A DNA stretch of 64,000 nt, from assembly GCF_001307295.1 (NCBI RefSeq), contig NZ_CP012700.1, positions 561,001 through 625,000 on the forward strand, given 5' to 3'. Made by a program: the position numbers and the translations under genes. The notes under the pieces were generated by a model. It did not search any database and was not told where the DNA came from. It saw only the letters and a program-made list of their open reading frames with translations. Below, piece by piece: positions 62,363 to 64,000 of the stretch (the first letter of the stretch is position 1; each line of letters begins with the position of its first letter). The stretch is from Sphingopyxis macrogoltabida (lineage in GTDB: Bacteria > Pseudomonadota > Alphaproteobacteria > Sphingomonadales > Sphingomonadaceae).

Positions 62363-64000
62363 TTACTGGCCGCTGCTGTCGGACAGCGCGGCCAGCCGGC
62401 GGGTCAAATCCTCGTCCATCGCGCGCAACCTTTGTTGTCGCGCCAGGCCTTCGTCATCCATCGTGCGCTGAAAGTCCGCGGTGGCCTCTGCCAGCCGGGC
62501 GCGGATTTCGGGCTGGGTGACCAGCACGCCGATATATTCTTCAAGGTCGCGGAGCGCCGTTTCCGGCGCCGGAGCGGCCCCCTGTCTGCTTTCCAGCCTG
62601 CGGTTGAACGAGAAGTGCATTCCGTCGGCTCTGAGCAATGTCGTCGCCCTATTATACACTTTCATTGGCTCCAATATGGCAAGCAACCCCTCGCAATCAA
62701 GCCCTTCCTGACCGATTGCGATGTCAAGCATCGCGCCGAGCAATTCGGCGTCGGCGGAATCGGGAACCGCGAGCCGCGTCAGCGCCTCTTCGTTGCGGCG
62801 CAGCGCTTCGGGATAGCGCAGCAGTCCGCCGATGAGCGCGGCGACGAGCGGTGCCGCAATCCCCGCCTGTCCGATGGAACGCGTCTCGTCGGCGGGAGGT
62901 TGCAGGCGCGGATCGGGGGCGAAGCGGCGTCCCGCCCCGCGCCGCGCCGACGGTGCCCACGGAACGCGCGGTGCGCGCTCGGGCTGCCGCCGCGCAAACA
63001 GCGCATCGAGCCGCTCGCGGAAGGCCTCGCGATAATGGTGACGGACATCGGCGTCCTCGATCGCGTCGGCGTGAGCGAGGAGGCGCGTTTTCAAGGCGGC
63101 GCGTTCTTCGGGGGTGGCAAGCGGGCCGGCGGCGACTTCGTGCGCCCAGAGGCGTTCGACGAGCGGCTGCGCGTCCTCGAGGATTTCGGCGAAGCCCGCG
63201 GCACCGCGCGCGCGGACGAGGTCGTCGGGATCCTGTCCCGCGGGCAAAGTCGCGAAGGCGAGGCTGAAACCGGGCCGGAGCAAGGGAAGCGCGCGCATCG
63301 CGGCGCGCATCGCGGCTTTCTGACCCGCGCTGTCGCCGTCGAAGCAGAGCACCGGTACCGGCACCATCCGCCAGATCAAGCCGAGCTGGTTCTCGGTCAG
63401 CGCGGTGCCGAGTGGCGCGACCGCATCGGCGATCCCCGCCTCGGCGAGCGCGATGACGTCCATATAGCCTTCGACGACGACGATCCGGTTCGTCTGGCGC
63501 GACGCGGGCGAGGCCTTGTCGAGATTATAGAGCGTGCGCCCCTTGTCGAAGAGCGGCGTGTCGGGCGAGTTCAGATATTTGGGCTCGCCATCGCCGAGGA
63601 TGCGGCCGCCGAAGGCGATGACGCGTCCGCGCGCGTCGCGGATCGGGATCATCAACCGGCCGCGGAACCGGTCATAGGGCTCCTTGTCGTCGACCGCGAT
63701 CAGCATGCCCGCCTCGACGAGCATCGCGGTCGGGAATTTCTTGAGCGCTTCCTTGAGGGCGCTGCGGCTGTCGGGCGCGAGGCCGAAGCCGAAGGCCTTG
63801 CGCGTCGCCTCCGAAATCCCGCGTTTTGTGAGGTACTCGCGCGCCGGGGCGCCGTTGGTGCTGCCCAGCTGCTGGGTGAACCAGTCCGCTGCCGCCTGCA
63901 CCACATCGCGCAGGCTCGCCTGCTCCTCGGCCTTTTTTGCGGCGCGCGGGTCGGCGGCGGGAACCTCCATCCCGGCCTCGGCGGCAAGCTCCTTCACCGC
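62363..64000 (-). CDS. dnaG: DNA primase (N-terminus cut by window edge)
   Basis: The 545 visible codons lack the N-terminal zinc-binding domain. The catalytic core is present (LTKRGISEATRKAFGFG; DRFRGRLMIPIRDARGR; TOPRIM motif VVVEGYMDVIALAEAG; LCFDGDSAGQKAA). The C-terminal helicase-interaction domain follows. It makes RNA primers for replication and is upstream of rpoD, as in many bacteria. Confidence 0.95.
   Translation of the reverse strand, partial: AVKELAAEAGMEVPAADPRAAKKAEEQASLRDVVQAAADWFTQQLGSTNGAPAREYLTKRGISEATRKAFGFGLAPDSRSALKEALKKFPTAMLVEAGMLIAVDDKEPYDRFRGRLMIPIRDARGRVIAFGGRILGDGEPKYLNSPDTPLFDKGRTLYNLDKASPASRQTNRIVVVEGYMDVIALAEAGIADAVAPLGTALTENQLGLIWRMVPVPVLCFDGDSAGQKAAMRAAMRALPLLRPGFSLAFATLPAGQDPDDLVRARGAAGFAEILEDAQPLVERLWAHEVAAGPLATPEERAALKTRLLAHADAIEDADVRHHYREAFRERLDALFARRQPERAPRVPWAPSARRGAGRRFAPDPRLQPPADETRSIGQAGIAAPLVAALIGGLLRYPEALRRNEEALTRLAVPDSADAELLGAMLDIAIGQEGLDCEGLLAILEPMKVYNRATTLLRADGMHFSFNRRLESRQGAAPAPETALRDLEEYIGVLVTQPEIRARLAEATADFQRTMDDEGLARQQRLRAMDEDLTRRLAALSDSSGQ

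Overview
This window looks like a chromosomal segment from an alphaproteobacterium of the Sphingomonadaceae, most likely Sphingopyxis or a close relative (inference). The evidence is high GC content, the housekeeping blocks dnaG-rpoD and recG/sdhE-mfd, several TonB/FecR-type envelope genes, and dispersed inverted repeats of the kind common in sphingomonads. There are about 55 protein genes, one tRNA-Asn(GTT), and no prophage, CRISPR array or insertion sequence.

Positions 1-5473 hold a LacI regulator (cut by the window edge) with an alpha/beta hydrolase and a candidate operator. Next is a compact ECF-sigma regulon: sigma and anti-sigma genes, a secreted subtilisin-like protease and a glycine-rich PRC-barrel protein. 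All three transcription units are preceded by the same promoter-like motif, GGAAGAAA-N12-RTCGTT.

Positions 5464-16975 are one ten-gene minus-strand operon for quinoprotein amine oxidation, facing a TetR regulator. It encodes the TTQ amine dehydrogenase heavy chain, MauE, MauD, the light chain, two c-type cytochromes, a TonB receptor with a one-base frameshift, an aldehyde dehydrogenase and two acyl-CoA synthetases. The inferred route is amine to aldehyde to acid to acyl-CoA. Gene order resembles the aromatic amine dehydrogenase (aau) cluster more than the full mau cluster, and no mauF/mauG maturation genes are present.

Positions 16995-28617 form an envelope region: a TPR-CHAT protein, a lipoprotein, a histidine kinase and response regulator, a 1492-residue FecR protein with tandem 79-residue repeats and duplicated C-terminal beta domains, and a TPR plus beta-barrel protein resembling SLAM exporters. 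I propose the last two as an exporter/substrate pair.

Positions 28781-33498 deal with amino acids: an XRE-cupin regulator opposite an omega-aminotransferase, and an Lrp regulator opposite phenylalanine hydroxylase and an aromatic aminotransferase. Positions 33945-37880 hold a glycosyltransferase, a second ECF sigma/anti-sigma pair, a Pal-like lipoprotein and a TauE-type permease.

The rest is mostly core genome: tRNA-Asn, nadK, moaA, an EAL phosphodiesterase, mfd, sdhE, recG, a PilZ protein, tyrS, a NamZ-like muramidase, a frameshifted M24 peptidase, DUF817 and Amj-like membrane proteins, a VWA/MoxR pair, a soluble chemoreceptor-like protein, a PspC protein, rpoD and a partial dnaG.
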